From assembly GCA_051294375.1 (NCBI GenBank), contig CM119264.1, positions 23,630,858 to 23,694,857 of the forward strand: a stretch of DNA of 64,000 bases. Reading direction: 5' to 3'. Under the pieces are notes generated by a model. It ran no database searches, had not been told where the DNA came from, and saw nothing but the letters and a program-made list of their open reading frames with translations. The position numbers were made by a program, and so were the translations under genes. Of this stretch, positions 48,801-62,549 are shown piece by piece (the first letter of the stretch is position 1; each line of letters starts with the position of its first letter). Origin of the DNA: Paraspadella gotoi (lineage: Eukaryota > Chaetognatha).

Positions 48801-48916
48801 GATTCAATTAAAATCTTTTTTGAAAAATCGTCGCCGACAATTGTCGGTCATTTATCGGCAGACGTCGGTTTCTTTGGCCTCGGAATCTTTGGTTCTGTGA
48901 GTCGCGTCGTTCAACA

Positions 48917-48951
<35 letters not shown>

Positions 48952-49944
48952 TTTGTCTTCGTAAAATCGTCGTTTTGATGCCAACGGGAGAGAAAGGTAA
49001 ACGGAAGAAAAGAACAATTAAAAGAGACAGAGAAAAGTTAAAATGAAAGAATACTGAATAGTGAAGGAGAAAAAAGTTTTTAGTAATAAGAGAGAGAAAA
49101 AGAGAGAGCAGGGAGTAAGAAGCAGAGAGAAAATATAGTGGAAAATAGGTTGGATAAAGGATAATTAAGATGGAAAGAAAATGAAAAAAAAATGGGGGGG
49201 GGGGAAAAGAATAAGAGGGGAAAAATGGAAAATCGGAGAAAGAAGTAGCAAAAGGGCGAAAGAAAGATATAAAGAGAAGATAGAAACTTGATTGAAGTGG
49301 CTCGTAAAAAAGCCTTGGCTCGAGTTAATTCATTCGAGGCATCAAGATCTCGATTCGAGGTCCAATAAAAAACCAGACCAAGTCCGAAGGGAAAAGCGAA
49401 TCTCCCGATCGGCTATAGGAAAGACGAGGCAAAAAGGGGAAAGCGAATCCCCCAATCGGCTGAAGCGAAGTTAAGGAAAAAAAAAAAGAAAATCGAAAAT
49501 CTCCAATTCGCTGCTATGAAAAAATGGGGAAAAATGAATTTCAGGATGAGGAAGAAAGACGAAATTAATTATCAAACATAAAAGTAAATGTTTTTGGGTA
49601 AAGCAAAGAAAAAGTAAAAAAGGAAAAGCGAATTTTCCTATCGGCTAAAATGAAGAAGAAAAAAAGATAAGTGAATCTCCTGATTGGCAGGAACAAAGAC
49701 GAGAAAGGGGAAAGCGAATTTTCCGAACGGGCGAACAAAAAAAGACGGAGCTACAAAAGTTGAAAAAGAGAATCCTCCGATCGGCTAAATGTATTATTAA
49801 TACCGATTTGCATTGTCCATGTTTTATTTTCTCATTCGGAAATAAAAAGTTTTTCTAAAATAAATGATTTAGTCTTTAAAACTTTGAACTTAAAAACTTA
49901 CGCCATCTCAATCACTCAATTTTCAAATATGCAAGGACTTTTCA

Positions 49945-50165
49945 GCCACCTAATCAACCACCAACTCAACCACCATCGTCCTCAGCTACCTATTCAAGCC
50001 ACAAACTCAAACACCAGCTCGTCCTCAGCCTCCTATTCAACCACCAACTCAACCACCAATCGTCCTCAGCCACCGATGCAATCAAACCCACGCAACTCAA
50101 GCCCCATCGTCCTCAGCCACCATAATCAACCACCAACTCAACCACCATCGTCCCCAGTTCATCCT
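49945..50165 (+). repeat. Minisatellite of AACCACCAACTCAACCACC units
   Basis: About six to seven units of 30-36 bp built on CAACCACCAACTCAACCACC and TCGTCCTCAGCCACC. All frames give Pro/Ser/Thr/His-rich peptides. A low-complexity coding exon cannot be ruled out, but no splice structure is evident. Confidence 0.6.
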
Positions 50166-50252
50166 CCTTTTAAAACCTTTCCTTGACAGAATTCCCAAGC
50201 GCATCAGAGGATTGGAAGACGGGCAAGAAGAAAAGATCTTTCTTCTTTCTCG

Positions 50253-50254
<2 letters not shown>

Positions 50255-50300
<46 letters not shown>

Positions 50301-50420
50301 TCTTTCTTTCTTTCTTTTTCTTTCTTTTCTTTCTTCTTTCTTTCTTTCTTCTTTCTTCTCCTTCTCTCTCTCTCTCTCTCTCTTCTTCTCTCCTCTCTCT
50401 TTTCGCTCTCTCTCTCTCCC

Positions 50421-50477
<57 letters not shown>

Positions 50478-50519
50478 CTTCTCTCCTCTCTCTTCCTCTC
50501 TATCTCTTCTATCTTCTCT

Positions 50520-50551
<32 letters not shown>

Positions 50552-50560
50552 TCTCTCTTT
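50255..50560. repeat. (TTTC)n then (CT)n compound microsatellite
   Basis: TTTC units (50255-50355) merge into an interrupted CT tract. Confidence 0.95.
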
Positions 50561-50721
50561 TCGATGAATGACTCCTAACGTCAAGACTGGATTAACGAAG
50601 ATGTTCACTCCGGAAAAGTCATCGACCGAAATCGACCGAAAGAACTGGAGCGAATCAAACACCCCCCCCACCCCTCCTAACTTCCCCCGATTGCCAAAAC
50701 ACATTGGAAAATAGATAGAAC

Positions 50722-50754
50722 GAGAGTGAGAGAGAAAAAGAGAGAGAGAGAGAG

Positions 50755-50835
<81 letters not shown>

Positions 50836-50860
50836 AGAAAAAGAGAGAGAGAGAGAAAAA

Positions 50861-50910
<50 letters not shown>

Positions 50911-50950
50911 GAGAGAAAAAAGAGAGAGAGAGAGAGAAAAAAGAGAGAGA

Positions 50951-50996
<46 letters not shown>
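50722..50996. repeat. (GA)n compound microsatellite, about 275 bp
   Basis: Interrupted GA tract, the longest in the window. Together with 50255-50560 it could form a large foldback. Confidence 0.95.
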
Positions 50997-51499
50997 CTTT
51001 TGTTTTTGACAAACGTGTAAATCTTTAAATTATAGAGAGAACAAATGGTTTTTGCCTGTTGACGATAAAGAAAGATTTTAAAAAGTAAGTGGGGGAGAAG
51101 GGTGTGATAGAAGAGAGAGAGAGAGAGAGAGAAGAGAGAGAGAGGAGAGAGAGGAGAGAAGAGAAGGAGACGAGAGCATGCTATACTAGTAAAGCCTCGT
51201 TAGCGCAGGTCCTGGAGCAAGCCGTGCCGCGGGGAGCCGAGCGCTGCTCCCTGCCTTCGACTTACTTCGCTCGGCTATCTTTCTCCTTTCCTTTCCTTCT
51301 CTTATCTCCGGGATCGCGCGACTGCAAAGTCCGATTCCGGTCTGAGCCCAGCGGTATAACTTACTCTTTTTCTCTCTCTCTTACCCTCGTCACTTCCGAG
51401 TCTCTTTCTCTCTGCCTCGTAGCAGGATCGATTATGCTGTTCGCGCGCGATCCGGAAGTCTTTTTTGTAATATTATATTATTGCTAGGCGTCATTTCAC

Positions 51500-51848
51500 T
51501 ATGTTGAAAGAAAGAAAGAAAGAAAAAATAAAGAAAGAAAGAAAGAAACGAAAGAAAGAAAGAAAAAACGATGGAGAAAGAAAGAGAAAGAAAAAATAAT
51601 TGAAAAAAAAAACATTTAAATAAATTGCAGACTAACAAATATAAACCAATGAACAAAAAAATGGTAAAATTTAATTTCCCGGTCAAGTGTGCATTGTCTA
51701 TCTGTATTAACGACAATGTTGATAATTCAGTTAAAGCCACTAAAATTGTGCTACTAGAAACTTCATAGTATGGGTTTAAAATTTTTTCTTTGTATAGTTT
51801 AAAAAACGCATACTGTTCATGATCACTATTCGAATTTTGATCTTGCAA
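51500..51848 (-). other. Possible orphan exon, uncertain
   Basis: A minus-strand frame contains a complex stretch (YAFFKLYKEKILNPYYEV, then LTGKLNFTIFLFIGLYLLVC) that is not low-complexity before it runs into an AAAG-type repeat. No start codon, splice context or homologue recognised. Confidence 0.18.
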
Positions 51849-51974
51849 CTTTATACTAGGCCTTACTGAAGGAGGGTATGAAGTTTAAAAAACTTGCCTT
51901 CAGAACAAATTAATATTTTTAAGCCTTGCGAAATTTGTTGAGAAATTAAAGAGAGAGGAATGACAAAATAATAC

Positions 51975-52522
51975 ATTGATAGGAAAGCCAGGTACTTTGG
52001 GATGTGAATAACGAGATGTGAGAGAGTCTTAATGGAAAGCTTGCAGTGGACCTGCTATGTCATTATCTTGTAAAGAGTGTGGAAGGCCTTTAACCACCAA
52101 AGCCTGTCCAAAGTCAGGGGCCAAGATAGCTTTATTTTATTAAATGAATGGATAATTTATATTGGTTTGTACCAATTTCATTAAAATTAGCTCCTTGTAT
52201 TTGATACTATGTGCGGGAGTACAAATAAGTATTCCCCGATCTAATAACTTAAGGGAGTGGGGTTTCATACATATTGAAACATTCTTTTGGATTATAATTA
52301 TACCACTTCATTGATAGGGGAAGCCAGTACTCTGGGAGTTGAATAACGAGACTGTGAGGAGAGTCTTACATTGAAAGCTTGCAGGGGCCTGCTATGTTCA
52401 TTATCTTGTAAGAGTGATGGAGCCTTTAAACACTCAAAGCCTGTCCAAAGTCAGGGCAAGATAGCTTATTTATTAAATGAATGGATAAATTTTTATATTG
52501 AGTTTGTACCAATTTCATTAAA
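51975..52522 (+). repeat. Noisy tandem duplication, about 210-bp unit
   Basis: The unit from GATAGGAAAGCCAGGTACT to ACCAATTTCATTAAA (51979-52192) recurs at about 52314-52523 with numerous one-base indels. Its last part (TAAATGAATGGATAATTTTT) also appears at about 58372-58420. Confidence 0.75.
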
Positions 52523-52798
52523 TGAAAAAAAAAAAAACAAAGATAGAAATTAGAGAGTGAGACGGCTAAGAGCAAGAGAGAGTAAGAGAGAGAGAGGATG
52601 ATGACGAGAGAGAAGAGAGATCCGGGCCCGATCCGCTTCGGACTTTCGACCGGTAAGAAGCCGACTCACCATCGAGAGGAGAATTCTCCCCCGATCCGAG
52701 CGGAAGAAGCCCTGGATAAAGAGAAGTGAGTCTGGTCGGAAGCGCGCGCCGCTGCTCCGGTGGACGGTGCGTCGGTGAGAGCTGAGTATTGACCTCAC

Positions 52799-52823
52799 NN
52801 NNNNNNNNNNNNNNNNNNNNNNN
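52799..52823. other. Assembly gap (25 N)
   Basis: Followed by low-complexity CT-rich sequence. Confidence 0.99.
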
Positions 52824-53689
52824 TCGGCACTTACATTTGAAGCTCCGTGACTACTCTACTCTTGCGTCTCCTCTCTCTCTCTCTCCTCTCTCTTCTCGCT
52901 CTCTCCTCTCTCTTAACACATAACTCGCTTTCACTCCCTCGTCTCGTCTCTCTCCTGACCTCTTCCCTCCTCTGCTCTTCTTCTACTCTTCTTTCTCTGC
53001 TCTCTCTTCTTCTTCTCTCTTCTGGACATCCCACCTAAATCCTCCTCACTTTAACACTACCCTCCCATCACATCACAACTCTACATCCCGCTTACAGTTC
53101 CTTCACCACCCAACAGCCCCGCCCACTGGTCAACTCCCCTCGCACTTTCCTCGATCTCTCCTCTTTCATTAGAATCGCTCTCATTTCATCTTTACAGTGC
53201 CTCTGCTTCGACGTACCCGGAATCCTCATCTCTCGTGCGTACTATGCGCTCTCTCACAGCTCCTCTCTCCTCTGCTCGCCGCTCCGATTGTATTGTCATT
53301 ACGTGCTCGTTGTTCTTGAATTCGTGCAAAGTAGCTGGTATTATCCATGCTCGATGGTTACGGTTCACTTATAACGTTGTTTGTCCTTTGTCCTTTCTAC
53401 TCTTGATATTTTTGCTAATAATTTTTGCCAGTGGTGAAAGAATGTGCGATCGATCGCTGATTTTATCCTCGTATTTCCAATTTATCCACAGAGGTTTTTT
53501 GATATGTTGATGTGAAAAGTCTAATATTCAATACAGTCCTCCTCCACTACTCCTCCTCTCTATCCATTAAATCATTCCCTCTATGACTTCTCATAGACAC
53601 GAGTTGCGAGAAAATAGACGTATGTTTTATAAACGATGTATTAGAAGAGTGAGAGAGAAGAGATATGCAAGGAGAGATGAATACACAAG

Positions 53690-54780
53690 ATAATTTCATT
53701 TCGCTAATTTTCCAAAAATAGCGCTGCTTTATTAAAAATATCTATGAGAAATCAATTAGAAATGTACCACTTATAAACGCAGAGGTAAGCCATTAGGATG
53801 ATAATAACTAGTGACTTAAGATATATGTTGCGCGGCTTAATCTTAGAGCCAGATTTTGATACGATGTTCTCGTCCGAAAATTAAGTCCTTTTTGTAGATG
53901 GTTTTTATCAATTAGTGAGAAGATAGAGATAGTCATAAATTTGATTTTAAACTAGATTTATAACTACAATTAAACAACGATGAGAAAGAAAATCTCGCCC
54001 ATTAAGTCGCAAACGCGGGTGAAAGAAACAGAAGAAGAGAAAAAAGTAACGACACCAAAGACAAATTTATGTTTCATGTTCATGGGAAAATTTTTTAAAA
54101 AAAAATTTTAAAACAGTATAAGAAAAAAGAAAAAGAATATGCAGCAGTATCGAAATTGTGCGAAATTAAAAATTTAAATCCGAGAAAAGTAATCGCCAGG
54201 AGAAGAAAAAAATTAAAGGAAAGGGAAAGAAAAGAGAAGGAAAGAAAAGAGAGAAATTCTGGAGAATAAAAACTAGTAAAGAACGTCGGCGAAAGAAAAG
54301 GAAGCAGAAAAAAAATTGCGACCGAACGTGATGTGAAAGTCGAAGAGTTGATTAAACGAAATTAAGAGTCGAGAAGAGAGAAAAGAATGTGAGAAGTATA
54401 GATAAGGAAATTAAAAAAAAATCGCGTTTGCCTTTGTTATTTTTTTTTTGTATGTAGATTTTGTATTAGTTTAGGTTTACGTGCTTATACGGTGGGTGGA
54501 ATGAACTCCAATCAGAATTAAATTAAACTTATGAGCCAATATAATGGAATTAAATAAAAGAAAAACTACTTACTACTTACTACTTGTTAGAAAAAGACTG
54601 CTCCACTGCCGTTCCATCACCAATATGAAGAGGGAATTCTCTGTCAGAACACGGACAGGACACCAGCGACGCGATTTGCTGAAAACGACTGGTAGTTTAA
54701 GTAGAACGGACCAAAAGCCCGATCTCACTCTCTCTCTTCTCTCGCTCTCTGAGCTCTCTCTCTCTATCTGTCTCTAGGAG
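53690..54780. repeat. Inverted, error-rich copy of 43780-44815
   Basis: For example CTGCTCCACTGCCGTTCC and AGTAGAACGGACCAAAAG are the complements of sequence at 43905-44010. Small indels are scattered throughout. Confidence 0.75.
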
Positions 54781-54832
54781 AGAGGAGAGATACGTACGTC
54801 AATTCTCTCTCTGGAGCATCATGCATCTCTCT

Positions 54833-54871
<39 letters not shown>

Positions 54872-57800
54872 AGAATTAGGAAAGAGACAGAAAGACACAC
54901 ATTAAGACAGTCAGAGGAAGTCAACATTGAGGCGAAACCAAGAAACCGAAAAATTCAACATCGAGGTAAGGCTGGAATGAGAGGGAGACAGAGAGAAAAA
55001 GAAGGTGAGAGAGAGAGAGACGGTGGGGTCGGGAAGAGGGGGAGACTCGAAATAAAAAGGTAATGAATCAGAATAAGTAAATGGATTCAGACACGAAATT
55101 TGCCGCTTACGTTTTTTTTTCCTTCTTCCCTTTTGGAGTCGCGTAAAAAGAAAAATCCAGCTGTTTGCGTCGATACTACGAAATATTCGGAGGCCCGAAG
55201 GCGAGGCGGGGCTTAATGGGGTTTTGATGGGTTTCCGCATGGAATCGAAAAAGGGGGACGGCGCCGGCGGCTGCGTCGAATGGATACGTACTGAAAATGG
55301 CGCCGGAGGATGCACGTTGAAAATGTGGAAAGGATTTCAGTTCGGAATGCATCTTCCATTCGTCTAGAGCTCCGGTCTTATTTTAATATTCTTCTTGAAA
55401 AATATCTTGTTTAAAGTTTGATGCAAAATGGGGTATGACGTCTGCGTGTATTCTAAATGAAAAATCAAAAAAAGTACGTCACTCCCGTAGTCGCAAAATA
55501 TTATATTTCTGACCAATATGTCTAGATGCTCTATGACTTTTGCCTCGAAATTTTCGGATGGAAATTTCTACTCCGTCGTTTCGAGTCTGAGACGCAAAAT
55601 CGACGGCGAACAAAATCCCCCACAAATCTCCGGGCGTCGCTCGTCAATGCCAAACGCCGCCGCTGCTTGCGAAATACCAGGGTAACCGGGGTAAGGAACT
55701 CACTCACCTCGCGGTTCCTTAACCAATCAATTTAAAACCGTCACTTTTAATCTCTCAACCAGTGACTTTGGTTCCCTTTTAACGAGTTACAAAAAACTGT
55801 TTTTGCTTCCCCGTTTTTTTAAATCCCCGACTTTTTATCTTTTCGCTCCTCTAATTCCCATTTATTTCTCCGGTTATTCCCCGCCCCTATACTCTATTTT
55901 TTATTTCAAGCTTCTTGAATTGAGAGGCCTTTTCGTTCCGAGCTCCTATCTCCACTTGTTTTATCCCCGTTACTTTAATCCCCACTTCTTCGATCCCCGC
56001 CTTCGAATCTTCTAGGAAATCCCCGACTGAAAAAGAAGTCGCCGCTTTTTATCGTTTCCTCCGCCGCCGCCGCCGCTTACGCTGCCGCTGCCCCTGCGGA
56101 GGTCGTCTACCCTAACCAAAAGCGGCGAAGGCGATGGCCGGGGTTAAGATGGCGGATGCTCGAAGACATCGGCTGCGGCGTTGGCAAAGACACGCCGTAG
56201 ATGGCAACGACGTCGACGGAACTGGCAACCGAAATTCTGCGATGTCAGTTACGCCAGTGACGGCAACGACGACGAAAATGACGACGACGACGACGGAGAC
56301 GAAGAAGACATAAAACCCCGGAACACCGACGATGAATCTTCGAAGGTCAACGCAGTTAAATTCCTCCGCTCGAAACTCATCCTCTTCCTCCGCTGTACAA
56401 GGCGCTCAACGTCAAGTGGCGCCAAATGTGGCTATTGGGGAATTTGGGATGGATAACGTGGGTTCGAATCCAGTTTGAGTAATTACTGTATTGACAATCG
56501 GTTGACATTGTACGCATAGTTTCAGAATCGTAAAAATAACTACATTCAGTTTGAAATAAAAAAAACAATAACTTCATTACGAGCAGAGTTTGTTTTGCAA
56601 GCCCAAACTGTTGTTACCGTTGTTGCAGGGCATAAGTCGTTGTTGTTGTGGGTGGAAGTGGCATTTGGTCGTTACGCGTGGCTTTTGTAGCTCGGAATCG
56701 CTGATCCTCTCTTTTCTCAGAAATATCCGTTTTTCTCTCGGGGTTTCTAGTTATTCTTCGGAAGACGTTCGGCAGATGCCATGCAGATGTAACGTAGATG
56801 GCATGCGGATTCTGGTCGCAAGTATATGGAATGAATATTCCGCCACACTCTACATAATTTTTATGAATGTTAAAATATTTTTGAAATTTATGTATTCACA
56901 GTAGATGCTTTCACATATTTTTAAACAGCTTGAACTTATTTTAATCAATTAATCTCAATTTTCAATAATCAATTTACTTCCCCCCCTTTCTATCTTCCGA
57001 ACATTTTTCACCAGGAAACTTATTTTTTTCCGGCGCGATCGCTATAAATAACTTTTCGCTGCCTGCAGTTGTTCCCGCCAGGCGCGAGTTATTGTTTTAT
57101 GGCAAGTCTAAAAATCAGGCGATTCTTCAGTTCGTTGACCTTTCGTTATTCGTTATGACCAGAGAGAGGAAAGTAGTTTAATCGCGCGTTTTGGTCGTCA
57201 GGTTTAGAGTTCTCGTTTCGCGGGGCCGAGAAATTCTTCATTTGATTTCGTATCATTAAATCTTATGACGTCTGCAAGATGGGGACGGAAGTTGATTGAG
57301 ATTTGCAGCGTGAAACCGAAAACCGCGAAATCGGGATGCAATGACGTGGGAGAGGAAAGACAGGGTACGAAAGAAGGATAGAGAGAAAAAGAGAAGTAAG
57401 GGAGAAAGACGGGGAAAAGAAAAGATTGGGAAATGACCAGATTAAACGCCCAGAAAGAGAGGAATGGAGAGGACGAAGATGAGAAGAGAGAAAACTGCGG
57501 TTGGGAGTCGAATTTCGGAGGAGGAAGAGGAGGAGGAGGAAGAAGAGGAAGAAGGAAAATAAGAAAAATTATTCCCTGCGACCTTTTGATCTGATTCCGG
57601 GCGTCGGATTGACGGAGAAAGGAGAGGAAGAGACGGGAGAGGTCAGAGGAGTGGAAAGGGGGGCGGAGGGAGGGAAGAGGGGGCGTACCGGGGGTAGGTT
57701 AGAGGAGTCGTGTGAGGGGAGCGGTCAGATTAGATTTAAAAGAACGGGGCAGAGTAGTGAAAAGGTGAAACTTGCGATCGGGTTAGATGTAGCGAGGCAA

Positions 57801-58544
57801 TGGAAAAAAAAATCTTTTGGATAGAACTAGGGCACGGAGTAAATGGAACCAGATTCCTCGCGTGGCAACAAGGACTAAATGCAATGCTCAAATTTTTTTT
57901 TTCCTTTGTACATCGTTGTTATCGGGTATCGCTCATCAGTCTCCAAGAATCCAAACGATTTATTTGGGACAAGGGAAGCCCGTCGGGACAAAGAGAGGAG
58001 AAAGTTCATCCCTTCTATGAACAAAGGATTTAAAGCGGATTTATGGATTTAGTGGGGATTCAGTGAGAAACAGAAGGATGTGTAAGTAAGGATTAAGATG
58101 TGAGGGAGCCAATGAAAAATTTCCTCATGGATCACGACTGCGGAGCGAGTGAGAAACGGTTGGGCTACGTTGGTTCACCTTCGCCTAATTGATGTTTGAT
58201 TCTTTATTTTCTCTCTTTGGTTTCGTTCAATCCGGTTTTGGTTTCGCGACTGTTCTTCTTTTTTCATGTATTTACATTTTACATTTTTTTAGTTTGCAAC
58301 ATTCATTTATAATCTTGATGCCATGTTTGACAACCTCAAATTACATAATTTATTAAATTACATTATTTATTAAATGAATGGATAATTTTTATATTGGTTG
58401 TACCAATTTCATAATTAAAGTTTGTTGGTTTTGTTCTTGAAGTTGAACTGATTTTTTTAAATTCTTTCTTCACTGACATATTTTTCTTTCACTTTTTTAA
58501 GCGCTCTTTTCGATATTTTCAACCTAATTTTTTTTTATCGTTTT
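54781..58544. other. Spacer with no firmly supported gene
   Basis: Includes a (GA)n tract (54837-54865), GC-rich islands (55200-55320, 56050-56240) and purine-rich low-complexity sequence (57350-57720). A frame around 56230-56400 (KFCDVSYASDGNDDEN, then acidic) looks faintly exon-like but lacks supporting structure. Confidence 0.4.
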
Positions 58545-59900
58545 NNNNNNNNNNCTATTCAGACAAAAAGCTATTGGAATCGCGAAATTCGAAGTCTCTC
58601 ATGTAACAGGAACATATAGCAATCCCGTTTGCAATTTTAAGTTTGTAAACTTTCCCTTTCATTTCTATAGTAAAAATGAGGTTTGAAAATTCTCTAACTA
58701 TGAGGAGTGCATTTCCCCTGGCTTGTTTGATATCAAATCCTTCATCAAATGTGAAAAAACGAATAGGACAAGCTCTTCAGATGTAACGCTATCGGAATCC
58801 TGTGTTTTTACAACTGATTTCTACCCGGATTTTTGGCAATCGCGTTTGCAATTTGGGTAGTCAGATTTGAACGGAACTCTCTATAAGAAAAATGTTGAAT
58901 CTTTTTTAAATCGAGATTCTCGTCTACTTGAACTGATTTTTTAAAATTCTTTCTTCACTGACATATTTTTCTTTCACTTTTTTAAGGGGACCCGTGATAA
59001 AATGATATCATAGCTTAAGGGTCTATCATCAAAGGAATTGAATGGTGATAGTCATTAATTTTTCTTTGCACGGGAAAGTGGCAAAAAATTCTATCTCTTA
59101 TTCTAGCGGAAACAAAAATTTAATAATTATGAAAAAAATTTAGTTGACCCTACCTAAATATTTATATAATCCATTATTTTATTTTTGCATTAGAAAGTAT
59201 TTTTTACTAAATTCCAATTTTTTATTTTTTTACTGTACAAAGCTATAATTTTAGGTTTAAGCCTTATTGAACAAAGGCTTTACAAGACTAATATTTTTTA
59301 TTTTTATATTCTACTTAAAGCAGACAAATCAACCTAAATTCTATTCTTACAGAAACAAAAACTGTAATAATTATTAATTAATATTCATATTCATTCCCTT
59401 AAATGTATAATTAAACTATATTGATTCTAATTATAACAATTAAAAATTTAGCAAAAGTACAGAATCTTTCTCTTCTTTATATTTTATATATTACTTCAAA
59501 GAGTTTATTTTTCATCCATTAACAGATCATTTGAAAAGAAAGTTTAAATAAATCAGTGATACCTTAAATTTGATTCATTCCTAGTTTTTTTTCTTATAAA
59601 TTTTTATGATAAAGCTGAAAATCTTTTAAAATTAGATCTTCCCTTTTTTGGAAAAAAAAAATTTTAAAACTTGAAAAAAGATTTTCTTCTTACCGATTTT
59701 TTAAAGAAAATTAAGCTCGCTGATTTTATCGAATTTTTTAACTACTTTCCAAATGATTATAGAAGAAAAATATATGATCAGAACCAGCTTAAGTTAAAGG
59801 GTCAAACGTTATTTTTCAGCTTTTTACCCCCCCGTTCACTTGGTCCCTATTAGCGCTCTTTTTCGATTATTTTCAACCTAATTTTTTTTATCGTTTTTTA
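58441..59900. repeat. Empty and filled site of an 864-bp insertion, either side of a gap
   Basis: 58441-58544 reads ...TTTCACTTTTTTAAGCGCTC... without insertion, then 10 N. 58927-58985 repeats the left flank to TTTTTTAA, followed by GGGGACCCGTG...GGTCCCTA (58986-59849), then TTAGCGCTC and the same right flank (59850-59900). The termini are weakly inverted (GGGACC/GGTCCC) and the target resembles TTAA, as for piggyBac-like elements. Confidence 0.6.
58545..58554. other. Assembly gap (10 N)
   Basis: Separates the two versions of the locus described in the previous entry. Confidence 0.99.
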
Positions 59901-60308
59901 ATATATTTTATTAATTCATTTGATTTGAGTGCTTGCTTACTATTTTATTCATCTTGTTTACTCAGTTCCGCCATTTTTATATGGTCGTTCGCCCATTGCC
60001 TTCTACCCGACCCTTCTCTCTCCCTCCTCCCTCCTCCCTGCCTTCTCCTCTTTCTCTCCACTCCCCTCCTCCCTCCGAAAAGGGAAAGGGGATCCGTCCT
60101 CGTAAGCATAGGAATGACTTAATTTCGGTAGAAATCAGTATAGGAGCAAAAGTTGGCGAAGGAGCAAAGATGGGAGGAGCTCGACAGTGGGAAGAGGAGT
60201 TATAATAGAGATTATATGTTAATATACTACGAATGATTGTAGCAGAAAAAAAACGTGAAAATAAACAGAGGAGCAAAAAACAGGAGCCTGGAGCGTTGGT
60301 TCTTCTTT

Positions 60309-60375
<67 letters not shown>

Positions 60376-62540
60376 TCTTCCCATCTGGCCATTCGGCCTT
60401 ATAAAGTGACTTATCTCCATTTAGTCAAATTCATAAATACACTTTCGATTCCTAATTCGCAATTCGTAGTCACTCGTGAGGAACGAAAACATTTTTGACA
60501 AAAAAAATTACAGAATAAATTTAACATTTAACTGAAAGACTGTTTTTGATCTCCTTCCTTGTCCGCTCCTGATCCGATACTCCTCGATCCCTTTCCCCCA
60601 ATTAACTTATCCCTCCTTCCTTACCCTCTTTCCCCTCGATCCTCTTCTCCGCCCCCCCCCCTTACTTTCCCCCCTCTGCAAACTCATCCACAGATGATTT
60701 CTATATCTCCCGCCCTTTTTATTGCCAGTCGACGCTCGTAAATCGCGGCAACTTTCCCGGGGGTGCCTTCCGCCGTCCGGCGGACGAGGCATTCCGGCCT
60801 TCCTCCCCTCAACCCGAAGCCTCTGACGAAAACGCTTTTGATGTCTGGATTTTTTTTTCCTTTTTCATTTTTTCAGATTTTTTTTTTTTTTTTTTTTTTG
60901 CGGTCTGAAAAGGGTAAACTTGGAGACCAGTGGCACGAGGGCCTGAATGACGATAACAGCCTGATGCACCATAATAATAAATAAATAATTGAATAATTTA
61001 TTTATAGGTAAATAAATAATTAGTCCCGCAAAACACACGAAAAGTTAATCCTGTTTGTTTCTTAGCTAATAGAGCTATTGATTCTACAGCGTGCGTCCAA
61101 TGGCTCAAAAGTGAATCGCTTGACCTCATTAAATATTTAATTCTGATCAATAAAGGTCAGTGATAATCAGTGCCTTCGAGGCTCTCTTAATAAAGCCGAT
61201 AATTCCCTAATCCCCGACTTTTAAAATTTTTCTAGGCTTTACGTAGTAGCCCTGTAAGGTTAACCACGAATTAGCCCGCTCATTTAACTCTGAAACCCTC
61301 TCGAGAAATCCCCCCAAAACTTTAGCTTTAGCCCTCATAGCTCTTTGTTCAAGTCCTCAGGGGCCCCCAAAACTTTAGCTTTAGCCCTCATAGCTCTTTG
61401 TTCAAGTCCTCAGGGGCCCCTAAAACCCGGAGCCCTCAATTTCTCCCAGGCCTCGGTGGCCGCTAACCCTTGAGGCCGGAATGATCTTTGAGCAAGTTTC
61501 TCATCACGTAATGGGAAATGGACGACAACCGACGAAATGGGAAGAGGGACCATTTTTTCTTTCTTTTTTTTTTTCTTTTCTTTTTCCTTCTTTTTTATTT
61601 CCTTTTCCTTCTTTCAATCTTTTTAGCGGCGATTTTCTTATGATTACGTGCCGTTGTGTTTCCTCGTTGTAAAGTAACCATTAAATGGAGGTTGAAGGAA
61701 GAAGGAAAGAATCGGTAGAGTATTAGGTAGGTTTCATTTTTTTTGATTCGGTCTTTAAACTTTATATTTTTATTGAATGATTTCGAAAATTGAAATCGAT
61801 ATTAAACCGTTTCTTTTTTATTATTGAAGAAAATTAAAAAGAAATTTGGAGTGACAAACTCGAAGGCAACTGATAAATTAAACTTACTGTTTAGAAAAAG
61901 AAAAGTTAATTAACGAAAATACAAGAAATTAAAACCTAAGATAGCTGATTTCCAGGTTTAAAGGGACATAGAAATTGTTGTCGCTTTGATTGAATCATTA
62001 AACAGAAAAGAGAAATGTCAAGATTTTAATATTCGGTAGGAATTGATATTTGGGAGCGGCGGCGACGAATCGTCCGAATAAAGTTTTATTAGAAGACGGA
62101 GCTCAATAAATTCTTGACAGGAAAAAAAATAAATCTTGGGTTTTTGTCCAGTTTTTAGTTTGACAGGTTTTTTTTTGTTTATTTCTCCGTTTGACGGAAT
62201 TTATTTTTAGGCGATTATAATTTTACAAAGGGGTGCGTGGGTAAAATATTTGAAGGAAATAATTGGCTTTGCCATATTCGTCAGAAAAAAAAAATCGTAA
62301 AGTCTCTCGGTAAAACTTAGCCTCTTTTATTTATCAATCAGTACCCCTTTTTAATATTTTCAACATAATAATTAATATATGAGTTTCATTCGTTTACAAC
62401 AATTATTAGAAACAGTACATACATACAAAAGGACATGCGGAATTAGAGATACATCATTTATCCATAAATGAAATAATCTACGATAAATGTGAAAAATGAC
62501 GCCAGGTAAAGAAGAGAATTTGACGAATTGACGAATTGAC
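59901..62540. other. Spacer, no supported gene
   Basis: Contains a (CT)n tract (60310-60372), C-rich and T-rich low-complexity sequence, and a tandem duplication at 61310-61425. No exon structure recognised. Confidence 0.45.
61310..61425 (+). repeat. Tandem duplication, two 58-bp units
   Basis: CCCCCAAAACTTTAGCTTTA ... GTTCAAGTCCTCAGGGG occurs twice with almost no difference, indicating a recent event. Confidence 0.9.
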
Positions 62541-62549
62541 GAATTGAGA

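Noticed and set aside
49945-50165. CRISPR-like array of regular repeats
   Set aside because: Contiguous degenerate minisatellite without unique spacers, in a eukaryotic genome.
51193-51215. tRNA-Met gene (AGCCTCGTTAGCGCAG matches its 5' end)
   Set aside because: Similarity stops after about 16 nt; no anticodon arm, B box or acceptor stem follows.
56455-56475. tRNA gene suggested by a B-box-like GGGTTCGAATCCAG
   Set aside because: No matching A box or cloverleaf upstream, so at most a chance match or decayed SINE.
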